Shown piece by piece: positions 52,782 through 61,673 of a DNA stretch of 64,000 nt. Numbering within the stretch: the first letter of the stretch is position 1; each line of letters begins with the position of its first letter. This DNA comes from Opitutia bacterium (GTDB lineage Bacteria; Verrucomicrobiota; Verrucomicrobiia; Opitutales; Opitutaceae), in NCBI GenBank assembly GCA_016217545.1, contig JACRHT010000017.1, positions 1 through 64,000 of the forward strand, written 5' to 3'. The position numbers were made by a program, and so were the translations under genes. The notes under the pieces were generated by a model. That model searched no databases, was not told where the DNA came from, and worked only from the letters and a program-made list of their open reading frames with translations.

Positions 52782-53525
52782 TCAAAAGAACAACAGCTTG
52801 ACCGTCGCCAGCGCAGTCAGTCCCAGTGCCGCCACCTCGAACGCCCGCTGGTTCACCTTGCCCGCCACCACGCGCCCGATGAGCGCGCCCGCGATCACGG
52901 CCGGCGCGAGCCAGAGATTCAGCACGAGACTCTGCGCATTGATCAGCCCGAGCTGCGCCATGAACGGCACCTTGAAGAGATTCACCGCCATGAAAAACAC
53001 CGCGCTCGTGCCGAGGAATTCCAGCTTCGGCAACCGCATCGCGAGCAGGTAAAGCATCATCACCGGCCCGGCCGCATTGGCCACCTGCGTCGCGAATCCC
53101 GCAAACACGCCCGCCAGCACGCCCAGCCACAGCGGCGCGTGACTCGCCGCCTCCGCGCTCTCCGGCCGCGCCTTCCGCAGCAGGTGCACCGCGAGCATGA
53201 TCGCGAGCAACGCGCCCACGAGCCGCGTCGTCTGCCGATCGTCCGCGACGCGCAAGGCCGCCCAACCGATCACGACGCCCACGATCGTCGGCGCGAGCAG
53301 GCGCCACAGATGTTTCCACTGCGCATGCGCCCGGTAGCTCACCACCGCGAACACGTCGCCGACGATCAGCAACGGCAACACCACGCCGGTCGCCTGCCGC
53401 GCTGGCATCAGATTCGAGAAAATCGCGACAAACAGGATGCCCAACCCCGGGATTCCCGTCTTGGAAAACCCCGCCGTGAACGCACCGACGGCGAGCAGCA
53501 GCCATTGCCACGCCTCGAAGCTCAC
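52782..53525 (-). CDS. TauE/SafE-family sulfite/sulfonate exporter-like protein
   Basis: 247 residues with about eight helices. The family opening is WQWLLLAVGAFTAGFSKTGIPGLGILFVAIF, and the second repeat LGVLAGVFAGFATQVANAAGPVMMLYLLAMRLPKLEFLGTSAVFF. Substrates in this family are organosulfonates or sulfite, but many members are uncharacterised. Its GTG start overlaps the recF stop (GTGA), so translation is coupled to recF, an unusual partnership for a transporter. Confidence 0.85.
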   Translation of the reverse strand: MSFEAWQWLLLAVGAFTAGFSKTGIPGLGILFVAIFSNLMPARQATGVVLPLLIVGDVFAVVSYRAHAQWKHLWRLLAPTIVGVVIGWAALRVADDRQTTRLVGALLAIMLAVHLLRKARPESAEAASHAPLWLGVLAGVFAGFATQVANAAGPVMMLYLLAMRLPKLEFLGTSAVFFMAVNLFKVPFMAQLGLINAQSLVLNLWLAPAVIAGALIGRVVAGKVNQRAFEVAALGLTALATVKLLFF

Positions 53526-54607
53526 GCCGCGCCGCCTTCCTCGACGCGTCCGCCCGCCACGCGCAACACCTGCCACGTGCCCGCTTCCGCCTCGGGCAGA
53601 GCAGTGCCCGTCGCCACGACCTGCGGCTGACCGTCGAGCGACGCCCAAAATTTCCGCCGCCGCTCCGGATCGAGTTCGCCGAGCACGTCGTCGCACAGCA
53701 GCACCGGCTCGATCGCGCTGTGCCGCTTGAAATACGTCGCCTGCGCCAACCGCAGCGCGATCACGAGGCACCGTTGCTGGCCCTCGGAGGCGAAATTCTT
53801 CGCCGGACGCCCTTGCAGCAGGAAATCCAAATCGTCGCGATGCGGCCCGCGTTCGGTGGATTTCAGCAGCGTGTCGCGCGGACGCGCCTTCGCGAGCTGT
53901 GCCGCGAATTCCTCCGCCGTGGTCGCCGCGGTGTCGGGCGCGTAGATCAATCCCGCCTGTTCGCCCTCGGGCACCAGCCGCGCGTGCGCCAATCGAAACA
54001 ACTCGCTCAACTCCTCGACGCCGCTCGCGCGCGCCGCGACGAGCTTCACGGCGTGCTTCGCCGCCTCGTGCTCGAACGCCGTCAGCTGCGCCGCGTCGCG
54101 CCCGCCGTGTTTCAAGAGGATGTTCCGCTCTGCCACGGCACGCGTGTAGCCCTGCAGCGCCGCGAGGTAGGCGCCGTCCATCGCCGCGAGCGTCAGATCG
54201 AGCCAGCGGCGCCGCAACGACGGCGAGCCGCGCAACAACTGGTTGTCCTGCGACGAGAAAACGACGCTCGGAAACTTGCCGATGAAGTCCGCGAGGCGCG
54301 TCACCTTGCCCTGCTCCCACTCCACCGTGCGCCCGTCCGCGCCGAACGTGATCGCCAGCTTCGACTCGCCGAACTGCTCGTGCTCGATCGTGAAGCCGAG
54401 CCCGGCCTGCTTCTGCTCCAGCGCAACGAGCGCGCGCGGCTCTGCACCGCGAAACGACCGCAGCGCCGTCACGTAACCCAGCGCTTCGAGAAAGTTCGTT
54501 TTCCCCTGCCCGTTCGCGCCGACGAGAAACGTGTGCCGCCCCGCCAACTCCACCGAGACGAGCGGCAGGTTGCGGAAATTTTGCAGCGTGACGTGGGCGA
54601 AGCGCAT
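53522..54607 (-). CDS. recF: DNA replication and repair protein RecF
   Basis: ABC-type ATPase that loads RecA at gaps with RecO and RecR. The 361 residues from ATG 54607 show Walker A FLVGANGQGKTNFLEAL, the FSSQDNQLLRGSPSLRRRWLD region, signature FASEGQQRCLVIALRLAQA and Walker B PVLLCDDVLGELDPERR. The frame is open 36 codons further upstream but that part is basic and overlaps the divergent gmhA region. It is not beside dnaA/dnaN as in many genomes; its neighbours are a TauE gene and ruvC. Confidence 0.93.
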   Translation of the reverse strand: MRFAHVTLQNFRNLPLVSVELAGRHTFLVGANGQGKTNFLEALGYVTALRSFRGAEPRALVALEQKQAGLGFTIEHEQFGESKLAITFGADGRTVEWEQGKVTRLADFIGKFPSVVFSSQDNQLLRGSPSLRRRWLDLTLAAMDGAYLAALQGYTRAVAERNILLKHGGRDAAQLTAFEHEAAKHAVKLVAARASGVEELSELFRLAHARLVPEGEQAGLIYAPDTAATTAEEFAAQLAKARPRDTLLKSTERGPHRDDLDFLLQGRPAKNFASEGQQRCLVIALRLAQATYFKRHSAIEPVLLCDDVLGELDPERRRKFWASLDGQPQVVATGTALPEAEAGTWQVLRVAGGRVEEGGAA

Positions 54608-54672
54608 GGCGCGGGCCGACGGTTGGCGCGCGCGGGCTTGCTGGCAAGCCGGGCGTCTGTTTGCGTCGAGGC

Positions 54673-55233
54673 ATGTCTTCCTTCGAAGCCTCGCAACAAG
54701 CGACCATCGCCGCACTCCAAGGGCTCTCCGCGCAACGCGCTCAAATCGACCGTGCCGGCGATTTGATCCTGCAGGCGCTCAAAGCGGGCCGGAAGATCAT
54801 CGCCTGTGGCAACGGCGGCAGCGCGGCCGAGGCCCAGCATCTCACCACGGAGCTCGTCGGACGCTATTTCAAGAACCGCCGTTCGCTCCCCGCCGTGGCG
54901 CTCACGGCCGACGGCACGCTCGTGACCTGCATCGGCAACGACTACGGCTACGACGCCATCTTCTCGCGCCAAATCGAGGGCCTCGCGCAACCCGGCGACG
55001 TGGTCGTCGTGCTCACCTCGAGCGGCAACTCGAAGAACATCCTCCTCGCGCTCGACGCGGCGAAGAAACTCGGCCTCGACACCATCGCGCTGCTCGGCCG
55101 CGGCGGCGGCAAGGCGAAGGGACTCGCGACGGCCGAGATCATCGTCCCCGGCGAGAGCGGCGCCGCGGCGCAGGAATGCCACCTTTTCCTCATCCACCAC
55201 TTCTGCGACCGCGTGGACGAGGTTTTTAACTGA
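54673..55233 (+). CDS. gmhA: Sedoheptulose-7-phosphate isomerase
   Basis: Makes D-glycero-D-manno-heptose 7-phosphate, the first step towards LPS core heptose. The 186 residues form a SIS domain: IIACGNGGSAAEAQHLTTELVGRYF, LPAVALTADGTLVTCIGNDYGYD, VVVLTSSGNSKNILLALDAAK and LLGRGGGKAKGLA, ending AQECHLFLIHHFCDRVDE with the zinc-site Gln/His. The ATG at 54673 follows GTCGAGG, a moderate ribosome site. Divergent from recF. Confidence 0.93.
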   Translation: MSSFEASQQATIAALQGLSAQRAQIDRAGDLILQALKAGRKIIACGNGGSAAEAQHLTTELVGRYFKNRRSLPAVALTADGTLVTCIGNDYGYDAIFSRQIEGLAQPGDVVVVLTSSGNSKNILLALDAAKKLGLDTIALLGRGGGKAKGLATAEIIVPGESGAAAQECHLFLIHHFCDRVDEVFN

Positions 55234-55275
55234 CGCCAGCGCGGCTCGGGTCGGCCGCACGGTTTTCGATTTCCC

Positions 55276-57180
55276 ATGTTACGAAGGATCACCGCCCTGC
55301 TCGGCGCGTGCGCGACGCTGGTGTGCGTCTCCGTTGGCACCACCGCCCCCGCCCCACTGCCCATCGATGCATTCATTGCGGAGCCGGAGTTTCGGAATCC
55401 AAAGCTCTCGCCCAATGGGGCCAGCATCGCGCTGATCTATCGCCAGGACTTCAAGGAAGTCGTGATGCTGCTCGACACGGCGACGATGCAGCCGCGACTG
55501 GGGCCGACGCTGAGCAATCTCCGGGTGTTGAATTTTTGGTGGAAGGGCGATGATACGCTCCTGCTGTTACTGGAGGAGCTGAACGGTCAGTCCTATTTTC
55601 GCGCGTTCAACTTGACGACGCAGACGACCTCCGAGCTCCGACAGCTCAATCGCCGCGCCACGAGCATCGTGAATCCGCTCGTCGGTGATCCAACGCACAT
55701 TCTCGTGGCGAGCGCCACGTCGACGGGAAACGACCTCCGCCGCTACGATCTCGTCCGTGACAAGGCCGAGGTGATCGAGAAGAATCCCGGCTGGGTCCTG
55801 CATTGGTTCACGAACCGGGCCGGCGAAGCGATCGCCGGTCTCGGGCAGGTGGAGGACGAGTGGTTCATGCTCGTGCGCGACAAACCAACAGCCGACTGGA
55901 AACGCATCGCGCTCGGCCGCGGCAGTCAGCCGAGCTTTCGCCCTTGGGCCGTCGCCGCCGACCAGCGCCGGCTGCTGGGCTACGATTACGCGACCTCCGA
56001 CACCGCGCGAGTGGTGGCGCGCGACCCGATCACCGGGGCGGAGGACGTGATTTTCCACTCTCCCGAAGTCGATCCGAGCTACAATTTGGTGTGGGGTGAC
56101 GACGAGACTCGCGTGCGCGCCATCGCCTACGAGACCGACAAGCCGCGTTTTCACTATCTCGCGGAAAGCGACGCCCAACTCGCCGCGGCCATCGACCGAT
56201 CGCTCCCGCAGACCGTCAACAACATCATCAGCACCTCCGCCGACGAAAGCCGCCTGTTAATCGAGGCCACCAGCGACGTCGTGCCCGAGCTGTATTTCCT
56301 GCTCGATCGGAAGAGTGGACGGATGCAATCGCTCGGCGGCGCGCGGTCGGGCTTGGCGCTCAATCGTCTGGCGCGCTCCCGCTTTTTCACGTTCCAGGCG
56401 CGCGACGGGCAAAAGCTCAGCGGGCGGATCATCTTGCCAGAAGCCTCGGCCGGAAAACCGGGTTTGATCGTCAGCGCGGGCTATGACTTCACCCAGCGGG
56501 CGCAGGCGTTCTACCAGCCCTTCATGCAACTGTGGGCCAGCCGCGGCTTCGCCGTGCTCGAAGTCAATCACCGCGGCGTCGAGGGCTTCGGCCAAGCCTT
56601 CGCCAAGGCCGGCGAGATGAAGGTCGCCACCACGATGGCGGACGACCTCGCTGACGCGGTTCACCACGCCATTGCGGAGGGTTGGGTCGACGCGCGCCGC
56701 GTGGCCATCGTGGGACAAGGCAACGGCGGCGTGCTCGCGTTGCACACGCTGGTGCGGCACCAGGAGTTGTTCGGCGCGTGGATCAATCTCGCCACACCGA
56801 TGGACAACGGAGCGCTCGACGTGGACGACCTCGCGTTCGGGCTGCACGACACCAGCGCGGGGCGACTGCGCGCCAATGACTACTTCCGCCTGAAACGCTA
56901 TCAGCGGGAACTCGATCCCTCGCTCCAGCTCGGCAAAGTGCGCGTGCCGTCGTTCCACTATTTCACGCGCAACATGAACGAGCGCTCCGGCGCGAAAGTG
57001 GAAAAGACGATGAAGCAGGCCGGCGCGGAGTGCGTCATCCTCGTGACGCCAAAGCCACCGGAGAAAGTCGACCAGACGATGGCCGACTTCGACCGACGCA
57101 CGCACGAGGAGACCCGCCGCGTCTACTCGGCGATGCTGGATTTCCTGCAACGGACGCTGCCCGTCCGCGCCGCCCCGTAG
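55276..57180 (+). CDS. S9-peptidase-like secreted protein, nucleophile missing (copy 1)
   Basis: 634 residues. A signal peptide (about 1-24) and a repeat-type beta-propeller region (about 30-375) precede an alpha/beta-hydrolase domain (about 385-634) of the prolyl oligopeptidase type (FTFQARDGQKLSGRIILPEAS, FAVLEVNHRGVEGFGQAFAKAG). At the nucleophile elbow the sequence is VGQGNGG: residue 482 is Gly where active enzymes have Ser (GxSxGG). The usual Asp and Gly-His loops are also not recognisable. The protein is therefore probably not a peptidase and may bind peptides. A paralogue follows after 88 bases with another change at the same site. Confidence 0.83.
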   Translation: MLRRITALLGACATLVCVSVGTTAPAPLPIDAFIAEPEFRNPKLSPNGASIALIYRQDFKEVVMLLDTATMQPRLGPTLSNLRVLNFWWKGDDTLLLLLEELNGQSYFRAFNLTTQTTSELRQLNRRATSIVNPLVGDPTHILVASATSTGNDLRRYDLVRDKAEVIEKNPGWVLHWFTNRAGEAIAGLGQVEDEWFMLVRDKPTADWKRIALGRGSQPSFRPWAVAADQRRLLGYDYATSDTARVVARDPITGAEDVIFHSPEVDPSYNLVWGDDETRVRAIAYETDKPRFHYLAESDAQLAAAIDRSLPQTVNNIISTSADESRLLIEATSDVVPELYFLLDRKSGRMQSLGGARSGLALNRLARSRFFTFQARDGQKLSGRIILPEASAGKPGLIVSAGYDFTQRAQAFYQPFMQLWASRGFAVLEVNHRGVEGFGQAFAKAGEMKVATTMADDLADAVHHAIAEGWVDARRVAIVGQGNGGVLALHTLVRHQELFGAWINLATPMDNGALDVDDLAFGLHDTSAGRLRANDYFRLKRYQRELDPSLQLGKVRVPSFHYFTRNMNERSGAKVEKTMKQAGAECVILVTPKPPEKVDQTMADFDRRTHEETRRVYSAMLDFLQRTLPVRAAP

Positions 57181-57203
57181 CGCGGCAAGATTCACCTTGC
57201 CGC
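57177..57203. repeat. Single REP-like hairpin at the S9 gene end
   Basis: GTAG, whose TAG is the stop codon of the preceding gene, is followed by the perfect hairpin GCGGCAAG-ATTCAC-CTTGCCGC. No T-tract follows, so it is better read as a REP than as a terminator. Confidence 0.6.
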
Positions 57204-57268
57204 TCACGAGCGCGCTTCAAGTCTCTCTCCGTATTCGAGCGGCCCGGGCCAGCCGCTCCCTCGCCCCT

Positions 57269-59152
57269 ATGAAACGCCTGCTCTGCGCTGTCCTGGCGCT
57301 GGCCGCGTGCACGCACGCCAGCCTCGCCGCCGATTCACCCGCTCCGCTGCCGCTCGAGTATTTCTTCGCGCCCCCGAGCTTTCGCCTGCCCCGCCTCGCC
57401 CCCGACGGCCGCTCCTACAGCGTCGTGATGCTGGTCGGGCAGGAGGAGGTTTTGAGCCTCGTGGATTTCGCCACCAACAAAGCCACACCGCTCCTGCGCA
57501 CCGACGCCCGCTTCCGCAACTACTGGTGGAAGTCACCCGATCTGCTGCTGATCCTGGACGAGCGCGACGGACGCGCGGGGTTCGAGACGTTCAATCTGAA
57601 AACCCTCAAGACCGATCAACCCAGCGACCTCCGCTACGCGGGACTGGCCAATCCGTTGCCGGACGACCCCGAGAACGTGCTACTCGTCCGCTACCGGAAT
57701 TGGGACCTCGATCTGCTCAAGTTCAACGTCCGCACCGGGCGTGCCACCCAGGTGCCCGTGCCCTCCGGCTACGTGCAACGCTGGTTGACCACCGCCCGGG
57801 GGGACGTCGTCGCGGGCTTCGGACGCCTGCACGAGAAATGGTTCATGGTCCTCCCGCAAGGCTCGGGCTGGCGACGCGTGGAGCTGGGCGATCGTCGCCT
57901 GCCCGATTTCCAGCCCGTGTGGGTCGCGGAGGATCAGCGCCGCCTCGTGGGTTTCGACTCCGCTTCCGGCGACACCGTGCGCCTGATCGCATGGGACCCT
58001 GCCACCGACGCCAAGGAACTCCTATGTGCGGCCGATACGATCGACCCCGAATACCTGTCGGCATGGGGCGAGGACTGGACCCGCATGCAATACGTCGCCT
58101 TCGAAACGGACCGGCCGAAATTCCGCTACCTGAACGCGGACGATCAAGCCGTCGCCGATGCTCTCGACGCTGCGCTGCCCAACACCACGAACCAAATCGT
58201 CAGCGTCACCCCGGACAAATCGCGCCTCATCGTTTTCAGCACGAGCGACCGTGTGGCGGGCGATTTCTACCTCTTCGACGTGAAAGTCCGAAAACTCGTG
58301 AAATTCGGCACGGTCTCGCCGAAGCCGCAACCGGCCCGCTTGGCGCAAAACCGCTATTTCGAATTCAGCTCGCGCGACGGGCTCACCTTGCACGGTCGCG
58401 TTCACCTGCCACCCAACAGCAAGGGACCGTGGCCAACCGTCCTCATCGTCGATGGTCCGGAGCGCAGCCATTTCGGATACTCGCCACGCGAGCAGGCGCT
58501 CGCGTGCGCCGGCTACGCGGTCGTCGATATCGATACCCGGGGCACCGTCGGCTACGGCGAGCGATTCTGGGCGGCGGGAAATCAGGAACTCGGCGGCAAG
58601 ATCGTCGACGATCTCGTCGACGGGATCGACTGGCTCGCTCAGAAGCAGATCGTCGACCCTGCGCGGGTCGCGGTGCTCGGCTATTTGCAGGGCGGCCTTA
58701 CCGCGGTGCAGGCCGCGCGCCGCCACCCGCAGCGTTTCGCGGCCGTCGTGAACTTCTGGGCTCCCGCCCATTTCGACTACGTGGACCACATGGACTTCGT
58801 TTACGGTCGGATGAGTCAGGATGAGGTCAAGTCGCGCCTCGGCGGCGAGACCGGCGTGCGCCGCTACATGGAAACGCTCAATCCCGTTCCCATTCTCTCG
58901 GAGCTGAAAGTGCCCTCGTTCCACTACTACCCGCGCGACCCGAAAGCGGGCCTGTATTACGAAGCCGAGCGTGTGCAGCGCGCGCTCGCGAAGGGCGGCA
59001 CCCCGCACATCTTCCTGGAAGGTTTGACGATCCGCGGGCCCGATCAGCTCCTCGGCGACCACAGTCCCGACTTCCCGCGCGAGTGGCGGCGGGTCTTCGG
59101 CGAGCTGCTGCCCTTCCTCGACCGGCACGTGGCGAAGAAGACCAGCTCCTGA
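57269..59152 (+). CDS. S9-peptidase-like secreted protein, nucleophile missing (copy 2)
   Basis: 627 residues from ATG 57269, which gives a signal peptide (MKRLLCAVLALAACTHASLA). It parallels copy 1 throughout: APLPLEYFFAPPSFRLPRLAPDG in place of APLPIDAFIAEPEFRNPKLSPNG, propeller to about 370, then the hydrolase domain (FEFSSRDGLTLHGRVHLPPN, GYAVVDIDTRGTVGYGERFW). The nucleophile elbow reads LGYLQGG, with Leu473 at the Ser position, and no Gly-His motif is present near the C terminus. Two tandem copies losing the same residue in different ways suggests selection for a non-catalytic role. The substrate or ligand is unknown. Confidence 0.83.
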   Translation: MKRLLCAVLALAACTHASLAADSPAPLPLEYFFAPPSFRLPRLAPDGRSYSVVMLVGQEEVLSLVDFATNKATPLLRTDARFRNYWWKSPDLLLILDERDGRAGFETFNLKTLKTDQPSDLRYAGLANPLPDDPENVLLVRYRNWDLDLLKFNVRTGRATQVPVPSGYVQRWLTTARGDVVAGFGRLHEKWFMVLPQGSGWRRVELGDRRLPDFQPVWVAEDQRRLVGFDSASGDTVRLIAWDPATDAKELLCAADTIDPEYLSAWGEDWTRMQYVAFETDRPKFRYLNADDQAVADALDAALPNTTNQIVSVTPDKSRLIVFSTSDRVAGDFYLFDVKVRKLVKFGTVSPKPQPARLAQNRYFEFSSRDGLTLHGRVHLPPNSKGPWPTVLIVDGPERSHFGYSPREQALACAGYAVVDIDTRGTVGYGERFWAAGNQELGGKIVDDLVDGIDWLAQKQIVDPARVAVLGYLQGGLTAVQAARRHPQRFAAVVNFWAPAHFDYVDHMDFVYGRMSQDEVKSRLGGETGVRRYMETLNPVPILSELKVPSFHYYPRDPKAGLYYEAERVQRALAKGGTPHIFLEGLTIRGPDQLLGDHSPDFPREWRRVFGELLPFLDRHVAKKTSS

Positions 59153-59174
59153 TCGTCGCCCGGGGCAGCCGACT

Positions 59175-59405
59175 TCAATTCGGCGTCACGAGCTGCTCGG
59201 TCGGACGGATTGGGCTTTCGCCCGCATCGTCCGGCGCACGCCGCGCTTGGCGGCGATGGCGCACCCTTTCCTGCGCGGCCAGCCAGTGGTCGAGTTCGCG
59301 GCCGTCGGGGCAGCCGTCCTGTTGCCAGAGCAGATAGGCTTCGTGGCGGATCTCCTCGGTGAGGTCGCCACGCGGCCGGTCTTCACGGTGTTCGCGGGTT
59401 TTCAT
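59175..59405 (-). CDS. DUF2934-domain small protein
   Basis: 76 residues. The DUF2934 pattern is visible as EEIRHEAYLLWQQDGCPDGR followed by ELDHWLAAQERV. The remainder is basic and Pro-rich. Function of the family is unknown. The start at ATG 59405 is fixed by a perfect Shine-Dalgarno (AAGGAGG at 59410-59416 on the minus strand, four bases away), which is rare in this window and suggests strong translation. Confidence 0.78.
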   Translation of the reverse strand: MKTREHREDRPRGDLTEEIRHEAYLLWQQDGCPDGRELDHWLAAQERVRHRRQARRAPDDAGESPIRPTEQLVTPN

Positions 59406-59837
59406 GACACCTCCTTGGTTGAGCCACAGGATACCCCGTCCGGACCGACGGCACAGCGCATTTTGTGCTAAATCTTCGGGACGCTTTGCGCTCTTGCCTT
59501 CGCCACGGCGGCAAGAATCTGGCGCCGTCCAGCGACAGCCCAGCCCGACAGGGTCTCGTGCATTCGAATTGGAACCCGCCGCGCCCGCGAAACTCGCATC
59601 AATCAATTCTGACGCTCGCCGGCCGGCCTTCGTCGGCCAAGAGCGTCGCGGCAATCGTCGGGCCCGAAGGCACCGCTATATCGACCGCACAACCGGCGGC
59701 ACTTTCGCATGCCTCGCCTCCACCTGTCCTCAAAGGAGCCAGTCGGGCTGAATCAATTTCCTACTCTGGCTGCGGCCCCACTACACGCTCGCCGTCTGGC
59801 GCTTTATCTGCATATATACTCCTGAAGCACCCCACCC
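59406..59837. other. 432-base intergenic region before the TIR gene
   Basis: No gene, palindrome or RNA was recognised. It holds the ribosome site of the DUF2934 gene at its left end. At its right end is a good -10 box TATACT (59815-59820, within CATATATACT) for the TIR gene, but no -35 match. The DNA near the TIR start is visibly more AT-rich than its surroundings. Confidence 0.5.
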
Positions 59838-61037
59838 ATGAGTCAGAATCCCACTGTTTTTATCAGCTGGTCGTCAAGCGGCTCTAGCGGAGACATCGCC
59901 AAAATCCTCAAAGATTGGCTGATCGCGAACTTCCGCAATCTCGACGTCTACTTCACGCCGGAGGACATCGGCGCCGGCCAACGCTGGTCCCCAGAGCTGG
60001 CCGAGATTCTTCAAAACTGCCACATTGGCATATTCGTCTATACTCAGGAGAATCTGAACAATTGCTGGATGGCCTTCGAGGCTGGAGCACTCTCCAAGAT
60101 GACCAACGAGAGCCGCGTCATTCCGATTCTCTTCGATGCACTGCCGCATGAACTCTGCAGCCCGCTTCGGCAGTTTCAGGCCCGCAGCTTCACGAAGGAG
60201 GGATTCCAGAGCGCCTGCGAGGCCATCAACAAGGCCCTCGGATCGCCCAAAACGCAGAGTGATCTTGCGGCCATCCTCCGCTTCTCGTGGCCTCAGCTCC
60301 ATCGTGAGATCGAGGAAGCGGTGAAGAGCCGCGAGCGGCAGAATCCAGAGGCTCCCGATATCCGGACCGCCACAGAAAATCTGTATTCGCTGATCCGCGA
60401 TTTGCCAGTCATCAGCAAGGGCTTCGCCAAGGACGTCTCGGAACTCGTGCAACAGGTGAAGACCACCCAGAAAGGCACCTACCTGTTCATCGATGGCCAG
60501 CGCGAGGCTTTCGCCGCGCTCATCGCCGCTACCATGCGCGCCAAGGAGAACATCCGTTCCACCCGCTTCTTCCCGATGGCGATACAGGGCAACCAAGACA
60601 ACTACGGCGAAGCGATCAGGCAGCGCGTGCTCGGCGACGCCCAGCTGGGCATCCAACCCGTCAAGAGATACACCCGCATCATTGCCGCGAACAACAAGGC
60701 CAAGTTGAAGGACATCGAGGTGTATTTGGAAACCTTCCGCGGCTGCGCGTTCGACTTGTATCTCACCCGCGTGTCGAACTCCTTCGAGCTCGTCATCATC
60801 GACGACGACGAGGTGTTCGTGCACTTCTACGGCGAAGGCGAGGTGATCAACTCCACCCTCCACATCGTCGGCACGGAGGTGACGAAGCATTTCACGGACA
60901 TCTACCACCGCCTGCACGATCCGTCCCACGATCCGGACATTCTCAAGATCGAGTTCAAATACATGCGCGAAGTCGACATCGACGACTGGCGCTCCCGCAT
61001 CCAGAAATTCTTCGACCACAAGGATCGGACCCCCTGA
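59838..61037 (+). CDS. TIR-domain protein with unrecognised C-terminal domain
   Basis: 399 residues. Residues about 5-130 form a TIR fold: TVFISWSSSGSSGDIAKILK, VYFTPEDIGAGQRWSPELAE, HIGIFVYTQENLNNCWMAFE and RVIPILFD. Glu81 in WMAFEAGALSK sits where the catalytic Glu of NAD-cleaving TIR enzymes lies. A helical linker (about 140-205) joins a mixed alpha/beta domain (about 210-395; GTYLFIDGQREAFAALIAAT, RSTRFFPMAIQGN, FELVIIDDDEVFVHFYGEGE). That domain's layout resembles a phospholipase D-like fold without HKD motifs; I cannot name it. No signal peptide. The gene stands alone, not next to ThsA or other known defence partners. Likely an NAD-consuming immune or signalling effector, by inference. 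Confidence 0.8.
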   Translation: MSQNPTVFISWSSSGSSGDIAKILKDWLIANFRNLDVYFTPEDIGAGQRWSPELAEILQNCHIGIFVYTQENLNNCWMAFEAGALSKMTNESRVIPILFDALPHELCSPLRQFQARSFTKEGFQSACEAINKALGSPKTQSDLAAILRFSWPQLHREIEEAVKSRERQNPEAPDIRTATENLYSLIRDLPVISKGFAKDVSELVQQVKTTQKGTYLFIDGQREAFAALIAATMRAKENIRSTRFFPMAIQGNQDNYGEAIRQRVLGDAQLGIQPVKRYTRIIAANNKAKLKDIEVYLETFRGCAFDLYLTRVSNSFELVIIDDDEVFVHFYGEGEVINSTLHIVGTEVTKHFTDIYHRLHDPSHDPDILKIEFKYMREVDIDDWRSRIQKFFDHKDRTP

Positions 61038-61056
61038 GGGGCGGATCTTCACGGCG

Positions 61057-61080
61057 GTGGCCGGCTCCAGCCGGCTCGCC
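61057..61080. repeat. Single REP-like hairpin after the TIR gene
   Basis: A GTGG head overlaps the hairpin GCCGGCT-CC-AGCCGGC, flanked by further complementary bases (CGGCG before, CGCCG after). It lies 19 bases past the TIR stop. No T-tract. Confidence 0.55.
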
Positions 61081-61130
61081 GCCGCTTTCACCTTGCGGCC
61101 CCACCAGCTCCCGAATCTTGTTTCAGCTCC

Positions 61131-61646
61131 ATGAGCGAAACCGCCTCCACCAACGAAGTCGCCGTCATCAAGACCAGCTACGGCGAAATGACCATCGCCT
61201 TCTGGCCCGACGTCGCGCCGAAGACCGTCGAGAATTTCAAGAAACTCGCCCGCGAGGGCTTTTACGATGGCACCGCGTTCCATCGCATCATCAAGGGCTT
61301 CATGATCCAGGGCGGCTGCCCGAACACGAAGGCCGGCGAGACCGGCATGCCCGGCACCGGCGGCCCCGGCTGGAAGGTGAAGGCCGAGTTCAACGCCAAG
61401 GCGCACGTGCGCGGCGTCATCTCGATGGCCCGCTCCTCGCACCCCGACAGCGCCGGCTCGCAGTTCTTCATCTGCCACGGCGACGCCCGCTTCCTCGACC
61501 GCCAATACACCGCTTTCGGCCAGCTGGTGAAGGGCGACGAAGTGCTTGAGCAACTCGCCAACGTTCCCGTGAAGTCCAACGGCGGCGAGAAGAGCACGCC
61601 GATCGACCGCGTCGCCGTCGAGAGCGTGAAGATCGTCGCTGCCTGA
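61131..61646 (+). CDS. Peptidyl-prolyl cis-trans isomerase, cyclophilin type
   Basis: 171 residues, cytosolic (no signal peptide). The cyclophilin core is complete: VAPKTVENFKKLAREGFYDGTAFHRIIKGFMIQGGCP (Arg, Phe and Gln of the active site), VISMARSSHPDSAGSQFFICHGDARFLDRQYTAFGQLVKG. A short insert after the KGFMIQGG motif is typical of bacterial forms. It accelerates proline isomerisation in folding proteins. A terminator follows 27 bases after the stop. Confidence 0.94.
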   Translation: MSETASTNEVAVIKTSYGEMTIAFWPDVAPKTVENFKKLAREGFYDGTAFHRIIKGFMIQGGCPNTKAGETGMPGTGGPGWKVKAEFNAKAHVRGVISMARSSHPDSAGSQFFICHGDARFLDRQYTAFGQLVKGDEVLEQLANVPVKSNGGEKSTPIDRVAVESVKIVAA

Positions 61647-61673
61647 GCCGCGCTCTCCGCTCCTTTCCCCTCA

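Noticed and set aside
59465-59887. 140-codon plus-strand frame overlapping the TIR start, as a possible antitoxin or partner
   Set aside because: No motif, no ribosome site, ordinary composition, and overlap with the strong -10 box and TIR start.
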